DNA from: Isoetes taiwanensis | Taxonomy: Eukaryota; Streptophyta; Lycopodiopsida; Isoetales; Isoetaceae | Direction of reading: 5' to 3' | Assembly (NCBI GenBank): GCA_021234155.1 | Contig: JAJEKV010000077.1 | Span: 3,671,385-3,735,384, forward strand | DNA: 64,000 nt | In this document: piece after piece, positions 35,893 through 47,350 of the stretch | Numbering within the stretch: position 1 is the first letter of the stretch | How the letters are laid out: every line of letters starts with the position of its first letter | Position numbers and translations under genes: made by a program | Notes under the pieces: model-generated | The model's database searches: none | What the model was told of the DNA's origin: nothing | What the model saw: the letters and a program-made list of their open reading frames with translations, nothing else

Positions 35893-36560
35893 TAAAATGG
35901 CCTCCCTATCAGCCATTCCACGCCATATTTCCGCCTCCTTGGGATTTGGGGTCTCAAAATGGCCTCCTATCCGCCATTCCACGCCATATTTCCGCTTTTT
36001 TCCGGCCGATTTGCTTGGAATATTCTCCTAATAAGGGGATCGCATTTTTATGGCGCCATATGTATTTAATTCTTTGGTTGTCGACATTGACGCAACACGC
36101 ATGCCTAAAAAGCCACTTGCATTATAGCATACCGGCAACTCATGATTGCTGTCTCTTGGTTTGTCGATACCAAGCATGCGATCACCGATTCTTGTCTTGC
36201 CCTATTTTCATTTAGAGTCCATGGCCATACAAGCTTCCCGCCTTCTACATTTCAAAATTTGAATGTGTAGGTTGAAGCTTTGTATCGACTTTCGCTTCGA
36301 GGGCGCGATTGCGCCTTTAAAAGTTCGTGAACGGATCTTTACTTCATCCCAATACAAAGCCCCGCCCTACAATTCGAATTTTGAATTTGCTTTTGTATAA
36401 AAGCATGGATTGTAGGAGAATGGACTTTTCGATTTCCATATGCACGCTGTAAATTTCAAAAAACGAGGTTAGTACTGACGCTCGCTCAAACAAAAAAAGG
36501 GAATTGTGTCAGCATACAAATTATACACCTTCATTTCACAACCGGCGATCCACGCCAGTA
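35893..36560. repeat. Direct repeat D, copy 2 (with internal doublet)
   Basis: Second copy of repeat D. Here the CATTCCACGCCATATTTCC portion is present twice in tandem (about 35,908 and 35,975). The TATAAAAG box is at 36,396-36,403. Copies 1 and 2 are about 2.05 kb apart, with the tandem 36-mer and the small acidic frame between them. Confidence 0.75.
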
Positions 36561-36579
36561 TGGAAGCTCCAAATGATGT

Positions 36580-37440
36580 GTGGATAAGGATCCAACCGAC
36601 TCACGAATATGCTCCAGCCTTTCAATCGCAAAAAGGAGGTCTAAAAATAAGAACTTAGACCTCTACATGTTGCGCCTTGCGTGCTCAAAAAGTGTCGACA
36701 TCCGGGCGGATGGCGCTTTATATCCATTGATCCGCTTGAGTGGCAAGAAACCGCCATTTCGGGACGCTTCAAGTTTAGTCCGATTTTGTGGTGACGGTAA
36801 CTCGGCCTCTTGGGATATTGTGAGAGATTGAGAGAGGATGAAGGCATTCGAATCGAATACGCCTCCTTGAGATGAGCCGCTCCGATTGTCACAAGAGAAT
36901 TATAACTTAAACCAGCAGCTCTTTTTTTTCTCTCGCCCATTACTCCAATCGTGGATGAAGGAAAGGAATGACGGCTTGGGGAGGGAAACTTTTTGAGATA
37001 ATGGCGGACAAGTCCAAATTGGTGATAGGGCAGCTGCAAGAAAAGATCCAAGAGCTCGAAAGAGCAAACTTTGGGCTTCAAATGTAGGTTAAAGAATTTG
37101 AAGAAAACACCCCTTGGCTTAAGCGAGAAAGGAAGAAGCACTATCGACCGATAGAGGAACCGGAAGTTTGATCAGGTGCATTCAGACGCTAGGTCACGCC
37201 CACAAGGTCCGCTTTACAACACTAGCAAAGGCCAATTAAGATCCGGGGAAACCGTAAGCAATCTTGGTTACGTGAGTGAAGAACCTAGCGACAAACAGGG
37301 AGATAGTGGACATGATTTGTCAGCCCTACAACTCTTCTCTCAAGAAGATGGTATTGAAATGGTACTAGGAGAGATCTACAAGAAGTTAGAAGCTTACAGA
37401 TGTACGATCAACCGCTTGTGATGATGTAGGCATCAATAGG
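36580..37440 (+). pseudogene. Coding-like fragments upstream of transposase-like gene
   Basis: Plus-strand frames 36,580-36,831 and 37,176-37,421 encode hydrophilic pieces (for example DIRADGALYPLIRLSGKK and LYNTSKGQLRSGETVSNLGY). They lie directly upstream and on the same strand as the 37,661-39,110 transposase-like pseudogene and may be its N-terminal part or a partner ORF. No domain recognised. Confidence 0.3.
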
Positions 37441-37660
37441 CTTGGTTACCGCTCTCTATTCAAGCCATTCCACGGCTGAAAAGAATGGGCACAAAAAGTA
37501 TTCGCCCCATCACGCCCACAAATTGTCGAAATACAAGGGTTACTCTGACAAAGATGGTGTATGCCATATTAGGAGAGATGCACCACGCTGAATGTGCCGG
37601 TCCCGCCATAGCCATAAAAAGATAAGAATGGCAAGGATTGTTGTGATATAGTTGGAATGA

Positions 37661-39110
37661 ATGAACGCAATAATCTTTGGGTTGACCTGGTTACTCTCTT
37701 TACAATTCCTTGTCAAATATTATGACTTAACAGCTTGTAAAACTAATGGTGAGATTGAAGTTTGCATAAAATTGGATGAAATGGAACCCACCAAGTTTGA
37801 GAAGTATGAGAGGGTATTCGTTGTCATCATGAATAGAGCAATTGAGAATGCAATTGCACATGCTAAATCAAAGAGCAACAAGAATTATAAAAAAGATGTA
37901 GAGGTGACCGAGGAGGAGAAGAAGCGTGCCGAAAAATGGTTCTCATGTCAATCTGAAGATGACACCTGGTGGTTAGGTCTCTTTAAAGTTCAGAAAGAAA
38001 CCCACGAGGTATTGAAATGGGTGTTCAATCAAACCGACATCCCCGAAGTCTAATATCTAGATTCGAGGGAGGGGAAAAATTGCAAGTAGATCACTATGGA
38101 TCTTACAAAGTAATTTTTCACTTGGCTGATTTAAAAACTGAGAAAGCAATGTACAACATAAGTGGAGGAGGACAAGGAACATGCAAAAGTTGTCTGTACT
38201 GCAATCATGCAAGGAAGTCAAGTACCGGAAGACCAAGCTTCAACCTTGTCCCTTAACCAAGCAAATGCTCCTAATAGAGGAGAAGAAGATCCCAAGTTCC
38301 ATGGCATTTTCCCCATACCATTAGAGAGGGTTCATATCTCGCACTTTGCACGGCTTTGTGAGAATCATCGACAAGATGATATTTTGAGCTGCAGATTCGC
38401 AGGTGGAACATTTCGCATAAGAAGAGAAGAGAGGAAGGAATTCGTGAGAGTTGAACATGTTCTATCGTATGTGTTTGCATGGTGGCAATGTAAGATTAGA
38501 GCTCGATGAGAAACGGGCAAGAAGAACAAGTGTGCCTCGTAAGGTGTCAATTGAGGGGTGAAAGCTCGACGCTTCATAAAGAATCATAGAGAGGCTCAAA
38601 CGGAAACCGATGGGAGAAAAAGGTCTATGAATTTGGAAAATTGCCGGTTGATGCGAGCAGACCGCATTGCATGGCGCTCGCTCGCATTGAGGAAAAAAGC
38701 ATGGGATGCATTGTCCGAATTGTTCCCATACATTCGTGAGAATGGACCTCACAAGAGAAGATGCAAAATGTTCGTGCAAGCGAATAACAAATTTATTAAA
38801 GCTTTCATAGACGCATGGGGAGAGAGTGAAGTCACGACTACTTGCACATCTTTTGGGCTCATGCACCTTGGTTTTTAGGAAGTATGGAAGCCTAGCAAAG
38901 GTGGAGTGCACAAGGCATGGAGAAGTCGCATAAACAAGCTAAAATAGCCTTTCATCGTAACACTCAAAGAGGGGGTGGAAATGTGGAACCAACCCCAAGA
39001 CAGATGACGAGAGTGGTTTTATAGAAGGGCGATGGCTAAATACGACAAGAAGGTCGCTTTTAAGGAGCAACCCACAAGTCGTAAAACACCATTGGCATAA
39101 TGTCAAGAGA
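37661..39110 (+). pseudogene. Second decayed transposase-like gene (CxxCLYC type)
   Basis: Five frames in succession on the plus strand give one plausible protein. They run through a Lys-rich helical region (37,661-38,053), then GGEKLQVDHYGSYKVIFHLA (38,060-38,130), then GTCKSCLYCNHAR with a possible zinc-binding Cys cluster (38,180-38,215), then FPIPLERVHIS (38,310-38,345), and a long helical C-terminal part (38,558-38,878) that ends VTT and HAPWFLRKYGSLAK across a frame change. I know this order from unnamed transposon proteins of several eukaryotes, in which a TPYMH and VExxN region closes the protein. Assignment to a named superfamily would need a profile search. Frameshifts and stops make it inactive. 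Confidence 0.45.
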
Positions 39111-39599
39111 AAACGGAAAGTTGCTTGGCAAAATTTAGGGCCCCACTAGCATCGCAAACAAAGGAGATCTAAGAGACAAAGAATCGGTAAAGTATACTTG
39201 TAATGTGTAGCATGTTCACACGACGCCGGTACTTGCCTCCAACCTTGTTTGCACAAATCCGAAGCTTCGCCCGTGGTGATCTTATTTGTATCATACCTGG
39301 CGGAAACAAGGGAGTTCGCTATTGCTTGCATTTATGTGGCTTCGCCGTCGTGAAGCTTTACAAGATAATAATAAAAAGGTTACTTTTGATTAAAGTTGTG
39401 AAAGATGTTACATTGAAAACAAAATACAACGACTCATTGTTGCTCCAAAGGCGAAGCTCTTCTTCATTATTATCATCATCATCATCAGCCCGCCCCGCTT
39501 TCGCTTTTCATCTCTTCCCTCAAGCGAGCAATCACCCTATCCAAACGCTCCTCCAATCTGTCCACCATCTCTTTTGTACATGTCCCGCCTCCCCGTCCC

Positions 39600-39972
39600 A
39601 ATAGCACAACATGTTCTTCTCACCAATTAGCAACCTCGTTGTCGCCATAACCACCTCAAGCAGCTTGTTGGGGCATGTCATCCCAGCTTCTATTCAACCG
39701 CCGATTTGCCTCTCCCCCGCTACGGCTATGAGAAGGTTGAATTCATTCTCTTCTTTTTTTGCTGAATTGTAACGGCTTTTCCTTTAGAAGATCATTTGCT
39801 CCTTCAACCTCTTCATTAGAACACCCAACACTATGTCGAAGGGAGTTCTATCCTCTTGGCGCTTTCCCCTTATCAAATGTTGAGGATGTGGAGGCCATAG
39901 ATGACAAATGGGAGGGACGCTAAGATTATAGAAGTGAGGAGCAAAGACTCTAACCGGGCGGAAGGAGCACAA
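39600..39972 (-). pseudogene. MKR-family paralog 1
   Basis: Minus-strand ATG at 39,898 begins MASTSSTFDKGKAPRG and stops. In the next frame lies FDIVLGVLMKRLKEQMIF, which matches VDITLAVVMKRFKEIHDEN of paralog 4 (42.6 kb). A TATAAAT box lies 87 bases before the ATG. The conserved block is a short basic amphipathic helix of unknown function. The frame break lies between the Ser-rich start and the MKR block, as in the other copies, suggesting either an undetected short intron or repeated damage. Confidence 0.4.
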
Positions 39973-39984
39973 TGCAAGGACCTC

Positions 39985-39991
39985 AATTTAT
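39985..39991 (-). promoter_or_regulatory. TATA box (TATAAAT) of MKR paralog 1
   Basis: TATAAAT on the minus strand, 87 bases upstream of the paralog 1 ATG. The spacing is the same, within three bases, in four paralogs. Confidence 0.55.
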
Positions 39992-40499
39992 ACATATTAG
40001 CGCTTGAACATATTAAACACAAATTTACCGCCGCCGTCACGCGGTCGAAATGGATTCTCGCTTTGGTTGTCCGCTAGAGCACATTAATGGTACCGTCCGG
40101 CCGGAACACATTAATAACTATTCTAACTACATCAGACACACCACGCTGAATCGCGACACATCGAGCTTTAAAACCCTATGAAGGGTTTCGCCTTCAGGTG
40201 ATCTGCCTTGTCATTCTCTACCACGGATATTGAAAATAAAAAAATAGGAAACGTAATATTCTACGCACATTTGTCAAAAACTTTTCCCATTGAGAAATAA
40301 AATAATTACAAACATTAAAAAACGGAGGAGCCAAAAATGATCGACGGGCAAGCTCTTCCCCGAGGGCGTTGATAATTTTTTTCTCGCTTCCTCCAACATG
40401 ATTGCCCCGCCCCGCAAACCACGCTCTCATATTCCGCAACCTTATCTTCCCGGCCATCGAAGTTGAGCTCTCCTGGCAGCCTCCCGCTTCGGACATGCC

Positions 40500-40770
40500 C
40501 TAAGCCTCTCTTGAGGCTATATCTCGTGGGCGCCACTCAATTACTGGTCTAAGGCAGCCCACCGATTGTCGCAAGACTAAAATCACCTCCCCTATAGAAG
40601 GCGGCCTTGTCCTCCCTCCGCCAAGAACCAGCTTTTGGCGACGCGCTTTCATCATTCTTTTTTTTTTTAGAAGGCGGATCCGCTCCTCCGCCCAAAGACG
40701 AATGTTCTTAATTTCCTTGACCGTAACTTGAGACAAGATCTCTACGGGATGGAACCGAGCCGGAGGCCAT
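40500..40770 (-). pseudogene. MKR-family paralog 2
   Basis: The ATG at 40,770 starts MASGSVPSRRDLVSSYGQGN and stops. The overlapping frame (part of the 40,500-41,123 ORF) continues with VKEIKNIRLWAEERIRLLKK, a basic coiled-coil-like helix, and stays open to 40,500. The TATA box is 88 bases before the ATG. Upstream residues of the long 207-codon ORF lie across the promoter and are not likely to be translated. Confidence 0.4.
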
Positions 40771-40857
40771 TGAAAGTGATGGGAGAACAGAGAGATGGCC
40801 GAGGGCGATGTGGTAGAACAGAGATGGCGGATAGGAGAAGACAAAGGCCTCCGACGC

Positions 40858-40868
40858 TTTATATAGAA
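40858..40868 (-). promoter_or_regulatory. TATA box (TATATAAAG) of MKR paralog 2
   Basis: TCTATATAAAG on the minus strand, followed by a CT-rich leader typical of plant 5' untranslated regions and then the ATG at 40,770. Confidence 0.65.
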
Positions 40869-41252
40869 AGTAGAGATACGCTTGGAATCTACTACCATGA
40901 AAATACCGATAAAGTTGTGTAATAATCCTACGAGGCTTAAATTATAGCATGCAATTAGGCAACGGTAGCCTATGTTCGCATCATGGGATTCGCCATATCC
41001 CAGCCGCATCGTATGCAGCCGCATAAAAGACAAGCAGTTATTGTGGCAAATAAGATGCCACGCCCCTTGGCATGACGCCATCCACATGCCACGATGTGAA
41101 TAGACGCTGTCATCCAAATGCAAATTCGCGATTTACCCGCAGTTATCACATAATCTAGCTAGATATTTGTGTTACATATACTTTTCCATTAATAAATTAG
41201 AATTTATACATACAACGAGGTGTATCGCTAGGAGATCATAATCCATTGATTG

Positions 41253-41723
41253 CTACCGACCGGCAAGCATGGCATTTCGCATCATGTGATCTTTTAATAA
41301 AAACAAAAACAAGAGAACGATAGAAGCAAGAAACAGAGCAAACTTTTTCTTTGAAACAAAAAATATATATACAATGGCTAGGATCTTCATGATCCCAGAA
41401 GGAAGCCGTAAAGTCGCGTTCATCATCCTCCGCACCGCTTCTTCTCCATATCTTCTAGCTACCGAAATATTGTGTGCGCTTAAACCGCCGACCCTACGGG
41501 CCATTGGCCTCTCCTGCACCGGTTAATGTTGTTGCCAGCTCAAGGTCTCTCCATGCAGCCCCCCTCGTGAATTCTAACTGGCCCACCGCCTCCATCTTCT
41601 CGGGCGACGAGACGGCCGTTTTTCCGCGGAACCTCCTTGAATCTCTTCATCACCACAAAGGGGGTGATGTCCGCAAGGGCAGCTCCGGCGCAGCCGCTTG
41701 CTGGAGGAGGATGAAGATGCCAT
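41253..41723 (-). pseudogene. MKR-family paralog 3
   Basis: Minus-strand ATG at 41,723 begins MASSSSSSKRLRRSCPCG. The overlapping frame has ALADITPFVVMKRFKEVPRK, matching paralog 4. Downstream is RRYGEEAVRRMMNATLRLPS. The region 41,229-41,840 aligns with 42,070-42,720, showing a tandem gene duplication. Product unknown, probably soluble and helical. Broken frames suggest pseudogenisation. Confidence 0.45.
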
Positions 41724-41810
41724 CGGAGGAGAAGGCGAAGGCGGAAGGCGGAGAAGATGAGCGTAAGGCTAAGGCGAAAGAGGATCGAGGTCGAAGGCAA
41801 GATAGAAGGT

Positions 41811-41822
41811 CTTCTATTTATA
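41811..41822 (-). promoter_or_regulatory. TATA box (TATAAATAGAAG) of MKR paralog 3
   Basis: A 12-base match, identical to the box of paralog 4 and 88 bases upstream of the ATG. Confidence 0.75.
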
Positions 41823-42069
41823 ACAGGATTTCAGAGTAGCTTGAGTCACACGACGCCAAGGATGCCGTGGGTCGAAAATGGACCGCTACTTCTCGCCGTG
41901 GTGAGGAAAAAGGACCGGCATTTTTCTAACGCCTTTTTCTTCCAGAGAAAGCTCGTGGTGATAATTTTATTGATAATTTCTGATACAATCTATACATAAG
42001 TAATTTTACCGATACATAACTAAAGATAGAACTTCTCATTGAAGCAAAATAGAATCCATAGATCGACGC

Positions 42070-42617
42070 ACGCCGAATCCATTGATTGCTACCTAATTGC
42101 AAGCAAGGCATTTCGCGGTCGGGTGATATTTTAATAAAACAACATACATTGGAACAAGAGGATAGATAGAAGCAAAAATAGAGAAAACTTTTCTTTGAAG
42201 CAAAAATAGATAGATACAACCGCTAGGGATCTTCATGATCCTCTAGCTGATTTTCATGTCCCCGCACCGGGCCGTAAGGTCGCGTTCATCCTCCGCAGCA
42301 AATTTGAGCTTCTTCTCCATATCTTCTAAGGCCCAAAATCATGTGAGAGCTTCAACTGCCTCGCCCTCGCCGCTCGTCGCCCTCTTGGTACATGGCTTAA
42401 TGTTTCCACGAGCTCAACGCCTTCGCCGCGCCAGCCCCTCGCGAAGGTTAACTGGCCGACCGCCCTCATTGTTCTCTACGACGCAGACGCTTGTTTTCAT
42501 CATGGATCTCCTTGAATCTCTTCATCACCACCGCAAGGGTGATGTCCACGGGCAGCCTGGCCGCCAAGGGAGTGCTATCTTGGCGTGGTCGCTATTAGAG
42601 GAAGATGATGATGCCAT
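42070..42617 (-). pseudogene. MKR-family paralog 4
   Basis: Minus-strand ATG at 42,617 begins MASSSSSNSDHAKIALPW. In the +1 frame follows VDITLAVVMKRFKEIHDENK and a basic tail, then after further breaks LEDMEKKLKFAAEDERDLTA. The last is a likely coiled coil, equivalent to GEEAVRRMMNATLRLPS in paralog 3. Sister of paralog 3 with the same promoter. No known domain. Confidence 0.45.
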
Positions 42618-42706
42618 CGGAGCGAGCGGTGGAAGGCGGAAGCCTAAGTAGAAGATGAGCGTAGAAGCTGAGCGTATAGGCGATCGGAGGTCAGCGACAT
42701 CGGGCC

Positions 42707-42718
42707 TTCTATTTATAA
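42707..42718 (-). promoter_or_regulatory. TATA box (TATAAATAGAAG) of MKR paralog 4
   Basis: Identical to the 41,811 box and 90 bases upstream of the paralog 4 ATG. Confidence 0.75.
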
Positions 42719-42759
42719 CATGAGTCACACGAAGTTGCTTCTCGCCGTAGGTGAGGAAT

Positions 42760-44420
42760 AAATAAATTAATTGTTTTTTCCAATAATATTTCATTTCTTC
42801 GAGATAAATATCACACCACGCGAAAACCTAGATATGACGTAAAAATCGACCGATGTATTTCAATGATGTGAATAAATACAAATAAAATAATTTTTATTAG
42901 GAATTTCGAAGGACAATCATTACATAAATAATTTTACCGATACAAGTTGGAAAACATATAACTTCCAATTTCTCAAGCTTCGCCACAATTTCATGCTCTT
43001 TTTCAATCCCCTCGCCAGACCGATCCAACAAGGCAATGACTTCCATGTTATCGACCCCAGCCTTCCAACCTTGGGTGAGTCAAGCCGCCAGCCTAAAAAT
43101 TTAACATATTGCTCGCCCTCAGACCGGCTTGGTCGCCAAAATATTGTAGCACAACATCCCTACCGAATTGCTATCACCCTTTCGTTTTGATGCCAATTGG
43201 GAATGGTTCCCCTAACATGCATAATGCACGGATGTAATAGACAAACTCGCACCTTTTGGACCGAAAGTTCTCACAAGACGATTATCTCCCCATTAACGAA
43301 TCTTGAGATATATCGTAACAATGTAGAGTCCTTCAATCTTTCCTGTCCCCTCATGTCGGCAAGAAAAATCATCTACTTCCCACAAATAAGAACCCTCAAG
43401 CTTATCTTCTTCACATTTATCCTCATCTACGGGCTTATGTCCGCCGATTGATCGAGGGCCCGCCAAACCTCAGATCCTGCTATGCCTTTGCACCCAGACG
43501 CCGGAATTCTTCTTCCGCTGGTAGATTCGGCCATCTTGAGCAAATCGAGACTCCAGCCTCTCATAGGCTTCTTTAAGCTTTATAGCATTGCCGTATAATT
43601 AGACACTTCAAACATCTCTTTGTCCAAATCCTCTTCAAAATCTAGGCCTAAGTTTACCCATTCGCCAAGGTAATCGATAAGCTCGCCTTCCCTAGCACAC
43701 ATTCAGAACAAAGACGGGTTCCTCAAGATATCACTTAGCAATAGGTATTCTTTGCCTTCCACTAAAATTGGCTATGTCGACAACTTTTTTTCATCCTCAT
43801 CCCCATCCTCATCACCTTCAAATCATCTCCCTCCTCCGTTCACCCAAGGCCGGTCGTCCGGGCTAAAACTCCTACATTCTTGCTCTTCTTCTTGTAGATC
43901 TATCTCCATTTCTACGCCATAGTCGTCAGATCATCACACATAACCCACCCCCCTTGGCTTAAAGATTTCATTGTTTCCGTATATCTTCGGTTTGGCCGAA
44001 AGCGTAATGCAATAACTAGCAAATGCAAACGGCAAAGAGAAATAAGATACCTTCTTAAGCACAAGGACGCAGCCAGAGGAGCCCGCTATGCAAAGATTCT
44101 TGAAAAACATCTTCCCCGCTTGCAAATGGGAAGCCGCCTCCTCTAGAGCTGGTTTTGGAATCCACGAGCCGTGGACATCCGCAGCGGACGGCGCCGAGAC
44201 CAAGCGGTCCGGTGAAAGCTAAGGCAACCTCGCCGATAGCATCCAAGCTCGCCATCGCTTTGCCATGATGTCCAACTCCTTGCAATAGAACGGATAAATC
44301 GCAATGACGCAACTTCCTCGTTGTCATGAGGGGCTGATGCATACCATTCCGTGAACTTCACATAACAATCCATGGCTAAGCAAACGAATTTAAAACAAGA
44401 AGATGTTTAGGAGCCGGTAA
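42760..44420. other. Low-confidence coding-like fragments, no gene called
   Basis: Minus-strand frames at 43,934-44,373 overlap in three phases (pieces such as KFTEWYASAPHDNEEVASLR and IGEVALAFTGPLGLGAVRC) and look like remains of one gene starting near 44,373. I recognise no domain. The rest (42,760-43,930) shows nothing beyond chance frames. Confidence 0.3.
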
Positions 44421-44498
44421 GGCGCCACTTTTGAACTCAAGTAGCCGCTGTCGACATGAAAGGGGACACGTACCGCTGTGGGGAGATTTGTCCGCACA

Positions 44499-44527
44499 TT
44501 TTAGGGTTAGGGTTAGGGTTAGGGTTG
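44499..44527. repeat. Interstitial telomere-like repeat, four TTAGGG units
   Basis: TTTTAGGG followed by three TTAGGG units. The unit is the six-base TTAGGG, not the seven-base TTTAGGG usual in most plants. It could be an expanded telo-box of a promoter rather than a telomere remnant. Confidence 0.85.
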
Positions 44528-44683
44528 GATCACACGACGCCGAAGACTACTATGTGCAACAAAAGCACAATGCTTGTCGCTGCGCCGGTGATCCTCAATG
44601 CATAACATTAAAAAAAAAAAAATACAAAGTTAGGCTTCTAAGAAAGAAATGGACTAAGAGATTAAGCTTATAAAGCCATTACA

Positions 44684-45007
44684 TTAAGAAATATTATACA
44701 TATGAAAAAAACACAAAGGCACTTCACACGGCCTTTTTCCGGGGGGTCTTTTCTTCTTGTTGTATTCAGCCATAAAATTTTGACCATAGTACTGGGATCC
44801 CTTATGCGTAAGAGACGAGGGCGCATGTCCTTGGGCATGATACCACCCGCTTGGCATGTATTGCCGCAAGTCATGAAGTCCTCGAATCGCACCGACACCA
44901 ACCGCCCAAGCCATTTGAAGAGCATTTAAGGCGCTTGCTTGAATTCTCAGAATCGGGTATGATGTATCGCACCACACTCTTGCGTAATCTCTCTCACGAG
45001 CCCGCAA
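44684..45007 (-). CDS. Hypothetical protein, up to 107 codons
   Basis: Continuous minus-strand frame with varied composition and no low-complexity runs (RVWCDTSYPILRIQAS, then LHDLRQYMPSGWYHAQGH and a Lys/Arg-rich end NKKKRPPGKRPCEVP). The first codons may belong to a longer exon upstream, because the initiator context is weak. No signal peptide or membrane segment and no family recognised. It shares its strand with the MKR and H3-fusion genes. Could be an exon of a larger gene or a chance frame. Confidence 0.3.
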   Translation of the reverse strand: MRARERDYARVWCDTSYPILRIQASALNALQMAWAVGVGAIRGLHDLRQYMPSGWYHAQGHAPSSLTHKGSQYYGQNFMAEYNKKKRPPGKRPCEVPLCFFHMYNIS

Positions 45008-45840
45008 ATGGGAGACGCGGAATGACCATCTCGCTGCTCTTCGATACTTTTTAATCTCGGCTAAGCTTAATGCCGCTTCGCCTTCCGCTTCCTACCACTA
45101 CCCTCACCCACCCCCAAAGATTTGAGCCCTCTGTTCGGCCGACTTTTCCTACCGCCTCCTCACCCCAAAGATTTGCGGTAATTTCTCTACCGACTCTTCC
45201 CTACCGCCTCCTCACATTCCCTGGTCGCCTTTCCCCTTTCTCAAGTTGGGCCTCCTCCTTTGATTTGAAGGTCATGGCACCTCCACAGGAGGAGCGGGAG
45301 GAGTAGGAAGAGCAAGAAGAGGCGGCTGCCCAATAATTAATCCGGGCCATATTCGCTCCGCCGCCTCTCACATTTTCATCCTCTGTCCTCCGAACCGAGT
45401 GCACCTCCCTACTTACTCCTGGAGTCCGCTTCTCCCCGCCGGCATCATGCGGATTTCTTTTCGGTCTTCTGTTAGGGCATGGTCGGAGGAGGAGAATCTC
45501 TATCGAGACTTCAGAGTCGATGAAGAAGGCGGACTAATGTAATCACCGCCTTACACCACTGGATGGATCCTTGCAGTTTGTTTAGTTCTTGCCATGGCTT
45601 CTCAAATGATGGCTTTTATACTACTTAACACCGACAAAAATAGACAACCGGGTAAGAGATAAATAGTAAAAAACGTGGTTAAAGTAAAAGATGATGGTAA
45701 CGCTTTTTTAAATAATTGTACGAAAACCCTAAAAAATATCGGACAAAATACGGAACCCTAAAAACATCGGACAAAAACACAAATAAAACCGAGATTCAAA
45801 GCGCCAGGCGATAGACAATTTCTTGTTGATCGCGAACTCA

Positions 45841-45957
45841 CTAAACTTTACATTTCCCTCTTGCCTCAGAACCAACCCTAATGCCATCAATAAAATAATG
45901 GAAGTCGCCGACAATCTCCTCTCGCTCCATTAGCACTCTTAGCTCGATAATGGCCAT
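45841..45957 (-). CDS. Hypothetical 38-residue frame
   Basis: The ATG at 45,957 starts MAIIELRVLMEREEIVGDFH and ends at TAG, charged and helical. It resembles the MKR paralogs in size, strand and helical character but lacks their MKR block, and no clear TATA box is seen at the expected distance. Low confidence. Confidence 0.25.
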   Translation of the reverse strand: MAIIELRVLMEREEIVGDFHYFIDGIRVGSEARGKCKV

Positions 45958-46713
45958 TCGCTTCCATGGTGGCTGTATAAATGACTTCCTCCCTCTCCAT
46001 ACTCGAATATCCACCACATCGGAGTGTCTGCGTTATGGTCCTCAAACGGCCCCAAAAAGTTGTGCAGCCTCTCTTTTTTCTCAAGCTTTCCTTCGTTCTA
46101 GTTGACAATTAACGATAAATATTGTTTTGGAAGAAAGTATCCAACTTAAAGGAGGACTTAACTACGCTGACCTTCTGTTAGTTGACCGGATGATTCGTGG
46201 AATCGAACATCCCGTGTCGGAACCAAAAATAAGCCATCCACAAAATCGGGCAGGGGAGAAAGCACGTATATGTCTTCTGAGCTTTTCGAACTTCCCCGCC
46301 ATCCGAATATGTTAGCAAATACCTCAAACGGTGTGAAGATTTTGAAACTCATCCTCACGCCTCGCTTTCAGACATTCCCGCTTTGCACCTCGTCGACCAT
46401 GCATTTCTTCATTGCAATTACATTGTTCTCATTAGTCCGGGGCTTACAAAGTTCACTTAAAGGGGCAATTCAACCGCCTCAAGCTTCGGTTCGACCTTTA
46501 CGCTATAATCATGTCCCAGAAACCAGATGCCTATACCCCGCAAGGTCACGGCATCCATACCTTTGAAAAGGACAATTCGATGTCTATGTGATACACGACA
46601 AGTACACTACTAATACTTTCGGCCGGAATGACATCCACGACGCCCGATAAACATAAACCCGCACAATAAATTTGTTTGTAAACACGTGTCAACGAAAGAA
46701 ATGAAAGATAAAG

Positions 46714-46792
46714 GAGATCACACGACGCCAAAACTATCTCTACGCAGCTAAGTAGTCGACAGCTAGCTTTCAAGTCGTGTGATCCGATTAAG
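46714..46792. repeat. Inverted repeat with CACACGAC arms
   Basis: GATCACACGACGCC at about 46,718 and GTCGTGTGATCCG at about 46,774 face each other across ~40 bases. The motif CACACGACGCC also occurs at about 39,216, 41,848 and 44,530, so it recurs through the 39-47 kb gene cluster. Confidence 0.7.
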
Positions 46793-47350
46793 GTGGTTAC
46801 CATTTGGGGCAATTTTGGGAAGCCGCTTTTTGGTGGAGATTAGCTCTTTGGCCATATCGGCGAAGGGGTATATGCATGTCGTATTGTTATACTTTCCACT
46901 TTCCTACCGCTAGAATTCAACTTGAACTCTTTTATCCTACCTATCCAATGTGTCCGCGACGTCTGATCGCCTTTGTCGCTAACTCTATGCTCGCCCTCGT
47001 TGATGGCGATACTCACCCATGAACCTATTGAGACAAAACCTCCCACTTCTTGACCTTGGGAGTTCTGTAAATGGGGCAAGAACATAGAAATTACAGGAGA
47101 CATGGATTGCAGATGAGGAGTGAAGGCGGAGAGGATGCACGTAGAGGCGCCGGAGTGACAGTACAGAAGTTTGGCGCCAAAATTTGACAATGGAGTTGGT
47201 GACGCTGACAGTAGGCGGTCAAAGTCACCATTATTTTGGGCGGCGAAACGACTCCCGAAAAATATGGGCCATTAAAATGGTTGCAATAAAAGCGCAGGCA
47301 TCCCCTATGAAAATACGCCATGTGGATGCCAAGTAAGCCTGCTCATCCTT

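Noticed and set aside
40500-41123. 207-codon ORF as one gene
   Set aside because: A TATA box and leader lie inside it at 40,858, so only the part after 40,770 is likely transcribed as gene sequence.
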